From the IMG/VR virus record IMGVR_UViG_3300037156_000005, positions 1-30,573 of that record: a stretch of 30,573 bases of DNA; one strand, given 5' to 3'. The stretch is from a virus. Positions 1 to 6,591 of this stretch are shown one piece after another. Below the pieces are notes generated by a model. It was given only the letters and a program-made list of their open reading frames with translations, had not been told where the DNA came from and did no database searches. The translations under genes were made by a program, and so were the position numbers. Position 1 is the first letter of the stretch. Each line of letters starts with the position of its first letter.

Positions 1-16
1 ACCAAAATCGCCTGGA

Positions 17-85
17 GGCCACGTAATACATGGCCTGGAGCTGTGCTCTTAGGTCGGGCACAGCAAGAGCACAGGCGAGCACAGC
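17..85 (+). repeat. Competing hairpins built on three GCACAG repeats
   Basis: A small hairpin pairs GGCCA (17-21) with TGGCC (31-35). Next to it, one 5' strand (40-50, GCTGTGCTCTT) has three possible partners downstream: GCACAGC at 58-64 (7 bp), AAGAGCACAG at 65-74 (10 bp with 41-50) and GAGCACAGC at 77-85 (9 bp with 40-48). The pairings exclude each other, as in attenuators. No T-tract follows, so it is not an ordinary intrinsic terminator. Function is unknown; it precedes the promoter at 146-174. Confidence 0.5.
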
Positions 86-145
86 ATTTCCTTACCCGGA
101 AGTCAGGTTTTGGATTAGAGGCTGAAATCTATTTTTGAATGGGTG

Positions 146-174
146 TTGACATGAATCCGCTTGTGGGCGATTAT
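146..174 (+). promoter_or_regulatory. Sigma70-like promoter upstream of the noncoding region
   Basis: A consensus -35 TTGACA (146-151), a 17-bp spacer and a -10 GATTAT (169-174, 4 of 6 matches to TATAAT) fit a host sigma70 promoter. The start of transcription would be near 181, seven bases before the first three-way junction of the structured RNA. The promoter at 1547-1575 has the same -35, spacer and -10 hexamers. No dyad operator is seen in this copy. Confidence 0.6.
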
Positions 175-180
175 GGATTC

Positions 181-1130
181 GTGGTGAATAGCTCAACCCG
201 CATTGCGCAGGGTTAGCGCCAACCTGGTATTGGCGAGCTATCTTGATCTGGCACAAGCACAATAGGCCTGAGATCCAGCAAATGTAATAATTGGGCTTTA
301 AACGGTCTGGATTAAGATGGGTCGCTAGAATTGCTTGATGTTGATAGAGTAATCAGCGAATTGAATACGGACGTGGAACTCGTCGCCGGAGACGTAAACG
401 GCACAAATTTTAAACGCTTTTTAAATCTGAAGTTGTTATTCGCATGCCAAGTAAAGGGATTGAGTTGCCGGCAGTTTGCGTGAATATCTGGGTTGCTATG
501 GTGATGTCAATCAGGCGCTGATCTGATCAATCATGTGTAAAGTCTCTTGGCAATGACCAGTTAGACTCTGGTTACTTGGCAGCCGAATAACAATTACACC
601 GAATATGACTCTAATGTAACGGCAGCATGCGGGATTCCAAATCCTTGCAGTGTGGGTTAGAATCCTACGAGTCATGCCAAACACCGATTGCAAGTCGGTT
701 CAACCTGTAAAGTTTGCCCGGAGTCCTCCTAACTCCTGCGGTCAGGGCGCAATACAGGAAACTTGCTAGCCAAGGGCATCTTCACCTGTTGTGCTGGTAG
801 TCGCGCCAGTGGCGAAAGAGCGATAGACTTGAGATGCGTGATTTAGGACGCCAGCCCGCAGATGCGGAAATCGTCTTTATCGGAAAGAATCCAGTCATCG
901 TGTTGGTATGTGATGTGCCAAGGGGATAGATACAAAGTGGATTCTTTACCGATGCAGATGAATGCGCAGGCTGATGCGATAATCATGAGATGGAGAGATC
1001 ACCCGGTGTAGCGATACGGTGCGGGTGTAGGGGCTGAGATGGGTATGGTTAGGTCCCCGGTGATTTATAAAACGAGGCGACACCACCAGCGCGCCTATCC
1101 ACTCAATGCCTGAGATCAGCACGGGCCATC
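181..1130 (+). ncRNA. Candidate giant structured noncoding RNA (GOLLD/ROOL-like) with embedded tRNA
   Basis: About 950 bases without a credible protein gene contain many complementary segments read by eye. A three-way junction has a 7-bp closing stem 188-194/235-241 and arms 195-199/210-214 and 218-222/230-234. Hairpins lie at 510-522 (ATCAG/CTGAT) and 555-575 (7 bp). A possible H-type pseudoknot has 704-708/754-758 crossing 710-715/759-764, with 716-719/745-748 and 720-724/732-736 nested inside. A 15-bp helix with one bulged A pairs 879-893 with 938-953 and encloses hairpin 903-908/916-921. Helix 998-1006/1057-1064 has one bulge, and 1075-1079/1092-1096 closes the 3' part. The tRNA-Trp lies at 605-679. 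GOLLD and ROOL RNAs are long structured phage or prophage RNAs often found beside tRNAs; membership here is inference. Start is set by the promoter; the 3' end is uncertain and transcription may continue to the terminator at 1492-1521. The open stretch 316-481 has no ATG and was not called a gene. Confidence 0.55.
605..679 (+). tRNA. tRNA-Trp (anticodon CCA)
   Basis: A full 75-nt cloverleaf can be drawn. The acceptor stem ATGACTC (605-611) pairs all 7 bases with GAGTCAT (669-675), followed by discriminator G676 and an encoded CCA (677-679). T8 and A9 are followed by a D stem 614-617/625-628 with GG in the loop. The anticodon stem is 630-634/642-646 with loop TTCCAAA and anticodon CCA at 637-639. 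The T stem 652-656/664-668 carries loop TTAGAAT. G73 fits tryptophan identity. Deviations: the top anticodon-stem pair is C-T, and position 56 of the T loop is A instead of C. It lies inside the structured noncoding region, so it may need processing from a longer transcript. Confidence 0.8.
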
Positions 1131-1175
1131 TGCGTCAAACCTTTTTGATTTATCCAATTGCAATGGAGCTTAAAG

Positions 1176-1469
1176 ATGATGATTGAACGTTGGGCGAGTT
1201 ATCTCGGAATGGCGCTTGCCATGTGCCTAGGTTCTTTCACGGCTCACGCAGCCGAGCGAATCGAGTACATCGTGGCGGCCAGTTACAGCGACGGCTGGCA
1301 CGGCGTCGAAAGCGTCAAGCATGAGCTGACCATGACGCAGTGGCGACAGGGTAGTGATACCGGCGCCAGCCATGTCAAGTCCAACCTGATCTCACTCAGC
1401 AACCACTTCGGCCTGGTTGGCGCCGCACCGATGGCTCCACCTGATTGGCCTTCCGCCGTAAACGTGTAA
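1176..1469 (+). CDS. Small secreted protein of unknown function
   Basis: A 97-residue protein begins with a clear Sec signal peptide: basic/polar start MMIERW, hydrophobic core LGMALAMCLGSF and a likely cleavage site after TAHA, before AERIEY. The mature part would be about 73 residues without cysteines, membrane segments or a family I recognise. The ATG at 1176 is preferred because GGAG (1165-1168) sits 7 bases upstream; a TTG at 1158 is in frame but has no ribosome site. It stands alone between the structured RNA and a strong terminator, so it would be transcribed from the promoter at 146. Periplasmic export suggests action on the host envelope, for example superinfection exclusion, but this is speculation. 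Confidence 0.6.
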   Translation: MMIERWASYLGMALAMCLGSFTAHAAERIEYIVAASYSDGWHGVESVKHELTMTQWRQGSDTGASHVKSNLISLSNHFGLVGAAPMAPPDWPSAVNV

Positions 1470-1491
1470 GCCATACGCCTGGAAGAAACAT

Positions 1492-1521
1492 AAAAAGCCC
1501 GCCAATTGAAGCGGGCTTTTT
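1492..1521 (+). terminator. Rho-independent terminator
   Basis: A perfect 11-bp stem pairs AAAAAGCCCGC (1492-1502) with GCGGGCTTTTT (1511-1521) around an 8-base loop. The T-run on the right and A-run on the left make it able to act in both directions. It separates the RNA/secreted-protein unit from the structural operon. Confidence 0.93.
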
Positions 1522-1546
1522 CTTGCCTGCAATTCGATAATTCAGC

Positions 1547-1575
1547 TTGACATAATGGTTATGTGTTGCGATTAT
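1547..1575 (+). promoter_or_regulatory. Promoter of the structural operon with dyad operator
   Basis: Consensus -35 TTGACA (1547-1552), 17-bp spacer and -10 GATTAT (1570-1575). A perfect dyad, CATAA-TGG-TTATG (1551-1563), overlaps the end of the -35 and the spacer. The same arrangement, with one compensatory base-pair change, occurs in the leftward promoter at 27951-27979. A bound protein would cover the -35/spacer region, so repression is the simplest reading. The first gene downstream starts at 1615. Confidence 0.75.
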
Positions 1576-1614
1576 TTGTTGGCGCAATGGAGCGCAATGA
1601 CAGGAGATAGCACC

Positions 1615-1881
1615 ATGGATCTGCAAGTAAAGCATGGAGGGCCAGCATTCCCTGCTGAGGTGGATAACAACACCATCGAAACTGTTGAGGGTTTCTTTGA
1701 TGAGCCGGTTGCTGCTGGCGAGCGGCATCAATACAGAGGCATGTCCCTGCGCGACTACTTCGCGGCCGAAGCCCTTCAGGGTATTTGCGCAAGCGGTCCT
1801 GGGAGCGACATCAGCAACTCGTTTATTGCAAGTGAGTCGTACGCCCTTGCCGATGCCATGCTTGCGGAGCGTGCGAAATGA
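1615..1881 (+). CDS. Conserved small phage protein, function unknown
   Basis: An 88-residue soluble protein of a widespread phage type: an N-terminal GGPAFP motif, a central GMSLRDYFAAEAL block (residues about 42-54) and a C-terminal ALADAMLAER helix. Such proteins sit among accessory genes of many enterobacterial and Pseudomonas phages and have no known role. The ATG at 1615 is chosen because AGGAGA lies about 8 bases upstream and MDLQVKHGG matches the usual beginning; an earlier in-frame ATG at 1555 falls in the promoter. It is the first gene after the promoter at 1547-1575, and its stop overlaps the next start (ATGA). Confidence 0.8.
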   Translation: MDLQVKHGGPAFPAEVDNNTIETVEGFFDEPVAAGERHQYRGMSLRDYFAAEALQGICASGPGSDISNSFIASESYALADAMLAERAK

Positions 1882-2033
1882 AACCGTTTATGTGGCGTAG
1901 CGTCCGAAGCGGTTACTGGTGTTGCAGTGCTGAGCGTCGACACTCAACTTATGGGCTTTCCGAATTTACAGCTGTCGATAAGAGCCCGATTGTTGCCTAT
2001 AAGAAATGGGCTGAAAAAGGAGAACCCCAATGA
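1878..2033 (+). CDS. Very small phage protein (51 aa), function unknown
   Basis: A 51-codon frame beginning MKPFMWRSVRSGYWCCS and ending YKKWAEKGEPQ. It is linked on both sides by ATGA stop/start overlaps (1878-1881 and 2030-2033), which strongly supports a real translationally coupled gene. It is rich in Trp, Tyr and Arg and contains a CC pair at residues 15-16, with no recognised domain. Its C-terminal VAYKKW segment resembles the ends of other small phage proteins of unknown function. It contains the ribosome site (AAGGAG) of the next gene. Confidence 0.7.
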   Translation: MKPFMWRSVRSGYWCCSAERRHSTYGLSEFTAVDKSPIVAYKKWAEKGEPQ

Positions 2034-2560
2034 AGCTGGTTGATATTTTGGCGCGGGACTTAAGTGCATGGCCTGAAGGGTTTGATGTGATCCAAGGGTA
2101 CAGGTGGGCTTATTTTTCATTCAAAAAATATGAGCAAACCCCATGGTTCAATGAAGCTGTCACCCGAGCAGAATGGCAAGCCGCAGTCGATGCGCTGAAG
2201 GCTGGGTCGGCGCCTGCATGGGTAGGCCTCGGTCTACCACCTATCGGCATTGATGTCGAAGTGTTAGCCGACTATTCGCACCCACGCTTTGATCGGTTTA
2301 TTGGTCAGCAAGTTCATATCGTCGCACACGACGTGATTAATGGTGATCCAGTCTCGGTATTCCGCATGCCAGTTGATGGCGACGATACCGAGCAGGACTA
2401 TCACGCAATGGTGGCCGGTTCGTTTCGACCCATCCGCACGCCCGAGCAGATCGCGGCGGAAGAGCTAGGAAGAATTGAAGCCTGGCTTGACTCAAACATC
2501 GAAGAGCTGGGATCTGTGGCGGCGAAGCTTCATGCTTCTGGCTTCAGGGTCACTGACTAA
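2030..2560 (+). CDS. Hypothetical phage protein with RPIRTPEQIAAEE tail motif
   Basis: A 176-residue soluble protein with no membrane segment. The N-terminal half contains aromatic, polar sequence (YRWAYFSFKKYEQTPWF) and a WQAAVDALK helix; the centre is rich in beta-type residues (QQVHIVAHDVINGDPVSVF). The segment SFRPIRTPEQIAAEEL near residues 131-146 is a recurring module at or near the C-terminus of otherwise unrelated small phage proteins. Function unknown. A good AAGGAG lies about 8 bases before the ATG, and the start overlaps the previous stop. Its place between accessory genes and the terminase suggests an early or host-takeover role rather than a virion part, but nothing in the sequence proves that. 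Confidence 0.75.
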   Translation: MKLVDILARDLSAWPEGFDVIQGYRWAYFSFKKYEQTPWFNEAVTRAEWQAAVDALKAGSAPAWVGLGLPPIGIDVEVLADYSHPRFDRFIGQQVHIVAHDVINGDPVSVFRMPVDGDDTEQDYHAMVAGSFRPIRTPEQIAAEELGRIEAWLDSNIEELGSVAAKLHASGFRVTD

Positions 2561-2572
2561 TTGGAGGCAAGC

Positions 2573-2968
2573 ATGAAAAAGGCCTTAGCCCTGGCTACAT
2601 CCATCCTGATGGCCTGCCTGACCGCGCCAGCCATCGCGCAATCAAAGATTCCGTCAAACCTTAACCAAGACCCAGAAAAGTTCTGCTTCGTCGCTGGCGT
2701 GATCTCAGCGGGCATCATGGAGCGACTGAATGTCGGCTATCGCCAGGAATACGTGTACGATGAAGTTAACCGGCTGGACCAGCCACAGCTTCGGGCATAT
2801 CTCAATGAGACCGTCGCCCTGGCCGCCCAGTTTGCCCAGCACTCAAGCGGACCCGTTGAACCGAAGTTGTTCGCCGAGTGGAACTATCAGCGCTGCCTGA
2901 TCGCGATGAAGCCTCGCCGCCATGAGGTGATCCACGCCGATGGCAGCAAGACTTATTTGGATAATTGA
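2573..2968 (+). CDS. Secreted hypothetical protein just before terminase
   Basis: A 131-residue protein with a textbook signal peptide: MKK, hydrophobic ALALATSILMACLTA, cleavage after PAIA-Q. The cysteine in the hydrophobic core is not followed by a lipobox arrangement, so a free periplasmic protein is more likely than a lipoprotein. The mature part has two cysteines (in KFCFVAG and QRCLIAM) that could form a disulfide and looks helical. GGAGG lies about 6 bases before the ATG at 2573; the in-frame TTG at 2561 overlaps this site and is rejected. Function unknown. It is the second exported small protein in the first 3 kb, and its stop is one base from the terminase small subunit start. Confidence 0.72.
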   Translation: MKKALALATSILMACLTAPAIAQSKIPSNLNQDPEKFCFVAGVISAGIMERLNVGYRQEYVYDEVNRLDQPQLRAYLNETVALAAQFAQHSSGPVEPKLFAEWNYQRCLIAMKPRRHEVIHADGSKTYLDN

Positions 2969-2969
2969 T

Positions 2970-3584
2970 ATGACGCCCGAGCAGCAAGAGCTGTTTGATC
3001 AGCTCACTCAGTTGCAGCAACGAACGGCCACAGGCGTCCTGGCTGGAATGACTCAGCGCGCCGCGTATTACGCTGCTGGCGGCAAGGCCGACACCGATGA
3101 ATCCGCCGATTCCAGTTGTTCTCAGATCTTGAGTAACATAAAGGTAAAAGCATTCATGGACTCAATGAAACGTCAAGCTATTTCTGACGCGATTATGAAC
3201 CGTGACGAAGCTATGTCGATTCTCACTCAGTTGGCACGCGGAAACCTGGTTGACATCGTTAAATTCCGGACTACCCACGTCGGCCAGAACGCCGAGAATG
3301 GCGACGACGTACACCAGACCACCTGGACCATCGACGAGTCACTGCAAGAAACCGACCCAGAGAAATTAATCATTATCTCCGAGCTGGAAGTCGGCAAGAA
3401 TGGCCCGAAGATCAAGCAACACTCCAAGGCTGCGGCCATTGCACTGTTAGCCAAAATGCAGGGCTGGGAGTCCGCGCAGAAGGTTGACCACCTGTCCAGC
3501 GATGGCAGCATGAGCGGCCCGACGCGGATTGAGATTGTGGCGCCGTCCATGACGCCTGTCGTAGCCGATAAGGACGATGCTTGA
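2970..3584 (+). CDS. terS: Terminase small subunit
   Basis: A 204-residue protein of the Terminase_2 type. An N-terminal helix-turn-helix region (MTPEQQELFDQLTQLQQR... MTQRAAYYAAGGKA) is followed by a repeat-entry motif (SNIKVKAFMDSMK), the AIMNRDEAMSILTQLARGNLVDIV block typical of the family, and a C-terminal AAIALLAKMQGWE segment. Small subunits form rings that bind the packaging site and hand DNA to the large subunit. The stop overlaps the large-subunit start by 4 bases. The start is not certain: ATG 2970 gives the usual family beginning, while ATG 2940, 10 codons earlier, has a better GAGGTGA ribosome site. Confidence 0.9.
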   Translation: MTPEQQELFDQLTQLQQRTATGVLAGMTQRAAYYAAGGKADTDESADSSCSQILSNIKVKAFMDSMKRQAISDAIMNRDEAMSILTQLARGNLVDIVKFRTTHVGQNAENGDDVHQTTWTIDESLQETDPEKLIIISELEVGKNGPKIKQHSKAAAIALLAKMQGWESAQKVDHLSSDGSMSGPTRIEIVAPSMTPVVADKDDA

Positions 3585-4993
3585 GCACTCTACGCATCGA
3601 GATGCCCCCCAAGATGATCCCGAGCTTTGCGCCGGCTCGCGGATCCCTGCGTTACCGGTGCTGGCGTGGCGGTCGTGGCTCCGGCAAGTCATTCAACGTC
3701 GCCAAGATGGCTGCCGTCTGGGGAGCCGTTGAGCCGCTGCGCATCGTCTGCGCCCGAGAGCTGCAAAACTCGATCAAGGAGTCATTCCACGCCGAGCTGA
3801 AGAATGCCATCGAGTCATGCAAGTGGCTGAAGACTCAGTACGACGTTGGCGCCGACTACTTGCGCCATAAAACCAATGGCACTGAATTCATCTTCAAGGG
3901 TCTGCGTCACAACATTGAGGCCGTCAAGTCGATGGCTCAAGTTGATCTGCTGATCGTTGAAGAGGCTGAGACTGTCCCGCATTCAAGCTGGGTCGACCTG
4001 CTTCCAACCATTCGCGCAGCCGGATCAGAGGTGTGGCTCATCTGGAACCCCAAGCGCCCCAACAGCTGGGTTGCCGAGAACTTCGACAACGGCACGCCAC
4101 CCCGCTCCCTGGTGACCAGCGTCAACCACTCTGACAATCCATGGTTCAGCAAAGAGCTTGAAGAACAGCGCCTGCACGACAAAGAGGTCATGCCGGTCAA
4201 CCTGTACAACCACATCTGGGAAGGCGCCTATCTGCTGGACGACGACACCAGCGTCATCAAATCCGCCTGGGTCGAGTCAGCCATTGATGCCCACCTTCTT
4301 ATCCCTGAGCTTGAGGATGGCCGCGCCGCTTTGGGCTTTGACGTTGCCGACGACGGCGCAGACCTTTGCGCTACCGTATTGCGCAAGGGCTCTGTGGCTC
4401 GATCTGCTGATGAATGGCATGGTCGCGAAGATGAGCTGTTCAAATCATGCATACGCGCCTACCACGACGCTCAGGGCGCTGGAGCGCACATCGTCTATGA
4501 CAGCATCGGCGTTGGTGCTGGTTGCGGCTCAAACTTCAACGTGCTCAACAGGGATCACCCGAACAACCGAGTCACGCACGACGGCTTCAATGCTGGCGGC
4601 AAGGTGCTGCGCCCTGAGGCCCTGTATGGTCACACGAAGATCAAGAACAAGGACTTCTTTGCCAACATCAAGGCGCAAATGTGGTGGGATGTCGCGGATC
4701 GCTTCCTGTTGACCCACATGGTCATCGAGTCCATCAAGAACGGCACGGTTCCTCCGAAGTTCAAGATTGAAGAGCTAATCAGCATCGACAGCACCATCAA
4801 GCACCTGGCCAAGCTGAAAATGGAGCTGTGCACGCCGCTGCGTGACTTCGACAATAACGGTCGCGTCAAGGTAGAATCCAAAAAGGACATGAAGAAACGT
4901 GAAGTGGCATCGCCAAACCTGGGAGACGGCTTTATCATGGCCTACGCTCCGATCCGTCGCGGATTGAACATCAACGCAGAGAACCTTCGATAA
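3581..4993 (+). CDS. terL: Terminase large subunit
   Basis: A 470-residue packaging ATPase/nuclease. Walker A is GGRGSGKS (residues 30-37) and Walker B with the catalytic acidic pair is LLIVEEAE (123-130). A coupling-type segment follows at VWLIWNPKRP (151-160). The C-terminal RNase H-like nuclease shows acidic residues in LGFDVADDGAD (about 251-261) and VYDSIG (305-310), with a late aspartate in GDGFIMAYAP. It drives DNA into proheads and makes the headful or site-specific cut. TTG 3581 is preferred as start: AAGGA lies 7 bases upstream and TTGA overlaps the small-subunit stop; ATG 3602 is the alternative. The stop overlaps the portal start (TAATG). Confidence 0.96.
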   Translation: MSTLRIEMPPKMIPSFAPARGSLRYRCWRGGRGSGKSFNVAKMAAVWGAVEPLRIVCARELQNSIKESFHAELKNAIESCKWLKTQYDVGADYLRHKTNGTEFIFKGLRHNIEAVKSMAQVDLLIVEEAETVPHSSWVDLLPTIRAAGSEVWLIWNPKRPNSWVAENFDNGTPPRSLVTSVNHSDNPWFSKELEEQRLHDKEVMPVNLYNHIWEGAYLLDDDTSVIKSAWVESAIDAHLLIPELEDGRAALGFDVADDGADLCATVLRKGSVARSADEWHGREDELFKSCIRAYHDAQGAGAHIVYDSIGVGAGCGSNFNVLNRDHPNNRVTHDGFNAGGKVLRPEALYGHTKIKNKDFFANIKAQMWWDVADRFLLTHMVIESIKNGTVPPKFKIEELISIDSTIKHLAKLKMELCTPLRDFDNNGRVKVESKKDMKKREVASPNLGDGFIMAYAPIRRGLNINAENLR

Positions 4994-6591
4994 TGACTGA
5001 TCTATTTGGCCGCAAGCGTCGTCGCAAAGAAGCAGAGCTGCGCGAGCGCGAGCTTGTCCTGGCCGAAAAGCAGGCAGACATCGCTGATCGCAAGCTGAAG
5101 CAGCAGCAAAAGATCATCCGCATGATGCAGGAGGAAAACTCCAAGGATATGGGCAAGTTCGTGATGGTTCCGCTGGCTGCTCCGGTGCTGATGCCTTCCG
5201 TTGTTCCTCAAGGGGAAACCCCAGCTATTGCCATGGATAGCTGTAGCTCGATCTATTCCTACGCATCTGAGGGCGTGCCGAACTTCTACGGAACGTTCAT
5301 GGGCTACCCTGCCCTGGCCGCTCTGAGCCAGTCCAGCGACTACCGCGCCGTCGCAGAGACCACCGCTACCGAGATGACCCGTGAATGGGGTCGCTTCAAG
5401 ATTGATGAGCCCGATATCGAGCAGAGCGATGACATGACCGCCGCCGAGCTGGAGGCTTACAAAGAGAGCAAGTCCGCCGAAAGCGCAGCCAGGCAGATGA
5501 AGATCAACAAGATCAATGACGCCTTCGATGAATACGGAATCCGGTCGCTGGTGCGCAAAGCTATTGAAGTCGAGATGGGCATGGGGCGCGCCCAGATTTA
5601 CATCAAGCTCGGCGATGCACAGAAGGACGAAAACCCCTTCCTGCTGAATAATGTTGGCGTCAAGAAAGGATCGCTCAAGGGATTCCGCCTCATCGAACCT
5701 ATGTGGTCGACGCCAAGTGTGTACAACGCCAACGATCCTACTGCCGAGGACTTCTACAAGCCAACGCAGTGGTTCGTCCTGGGCAAGTCAGTGCACTCTG
5801 ACCGCCTGATGACGCTGATCATGCGTCCTGTCCCGGATATGCTGAAGCCCGCCTACAACTTCGGCGGCATCTCCATGTTCCAGCTGATGAAGCCCTACGT
5901 GGAGCGCTACCAACGCACTGCCGACAGCATCAGCTGGGTTGTCCAGGCGTTCAGCTTGACCATCCTGAAAACTGACATGAGCGGCATCCTGGCTGACGGC
6001 GAAAGTGATGCCAACCTGTGGATGCGCGCAGGCATGTTCAACCGGTACAAAGAAAACTCCGGCATGATGCTGTTGGACAAAGAAAGCGAAGAGATCGATC
6101 AGATCAATACGCCGCTGTCTGGCCTGCATGAGCTGCTGAGCAAGAGCCAGGAGCAGATGGCCGGACCGAGTCACACGCCGCTGGTCAAACTACTGGGCGT
6201 GACTCAGTCGGGCCTTGGTAGTGGCGCCGAGGGCGAGATCACCGTCTACCGCGACTACATCATGGCGCAGAACGAAGCTCATGTTCGCCCGATCATCAAG
6301 AAGATTGCCGACCTGGTGCAGCTGGACCTGTTCGGCGAAGTCGATCCGGCCATCGTCTGGGAGTTCAACCCGCTTGAGCAGCTGAATGGAAAAGAGCTGG
6401 CCGAGACCCAGGAGATAAAAATGCGCACCGCCAAGGATGGTGTTGATGGCAACATCATCTCCCCTCAGGAGGCGCGCAAGGCTCTTTCCAAGGATGAGCA
6501 AAGCCCCTTCAGTGGCATCGACATTGACGATGTGCCGAGCGCCGAGCTGGACGACGCAGATAGTGATTATTCGGATGGCGAGAAGCCTTGA
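4993..6591 (+). CDS. Portal protein (DUF1073 / Phage_portal_3 type)
   Basis: A 532-residue protein directly after the terminase. The first 40 residues are highly charged and probably coiled coil (KRRRKEAELRERELVLAEKQADIADRK). The middle has features of the DUF1073 family, including AALSQSSDYRAVAETTATEMTREW (about 114-137), RLIEPMWSTP and the hallmark GVTQSGLGSGAEGEI (about 408-422) in the stem/crown region. It forms the dodecameric ring through which DNA enters and to which the neck binds. The C-terminus is acidic (DIDDVPSAELDDADSDYSDGE). The family name in some databases refers to Acb1 anti-CBASS proteins; nothing here shows that activity. Confidence 0.92.
   Translation: MTDLFGRKRRRKEAELRERELVLAEKQADIADRKLKQQQKIIRMMQEENSKDMGKFVMVPLAAPVLMPSVVPQGETPAIAMDSCSSIYSYASEGVPNFYGTFMGYPALAALSQSSDYRAVAETTATEMTREWGRFKIDEPDIEQSDDMTAAELEAYKESKSAESAARQMKINKINDAFDEYGIRSLVRKAIEVEMGMGRAQIYIKLGDAQKDENPFLLNNVGVKKGSLKGFRLIEPMWSTPSVYNANDPTAEDFYKPTQWFVLGKSVHSDRLMTLIMRPVPDMLKPAYNFGGISMFQLMKPYVERYQRTADSISWVVQAFSLTILKTDMSGILADGESDANLWMRAGMFNRYKENSGMMLLDKESEEIDQINTPLSGLHELLSKSQEQMAGPSHTPLVKLLGVTQSGLGSGAEGEITVYRDYIMAQNEAHVRPIIKKIADLVQLDLFGEVDPAIVWEFNPLEQLNGKELAETQEIKMRTAKDGVDGNIISPQEARKALSKDEQSPFSGIDIDDVPSAELDDADSDYSDGEKP

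Noticed and set aside
316-481. Open frame of about 55 codons in the noncoding region
   Set aside because: It has no ATG and no ribosome site; only TTG codons could start it.
511-693. Minus-strand 60-codon frame
   Set aside because: It lies opposite the tRNA and predicted helices and has no support as a protein gene.
683-699. Second tRNA (Cys-like anticodon arm ACCGA-TTGCAAG-TCGGT)
   Set aside because: The arm is perfect, but a tRNA around it would overlap the tRNA-Trp and no D arm, T arm or acceptor stem can be drawn.
720-736. Gly-like anticodon arm GGAGT-CCTCCTA-ACTCC
   Set aside because: Position 33 would be C instead of U, and no matching T arm follows. It fits better as a helix of the larger RNA.
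4993-6591. Anti-CBASS (Acb1) function of the DUF1073 protein
   Set aside because: The family label refers to Acb1, but gene position, length and stem motif show a portal; no phosphoesterase motif pair was seen.
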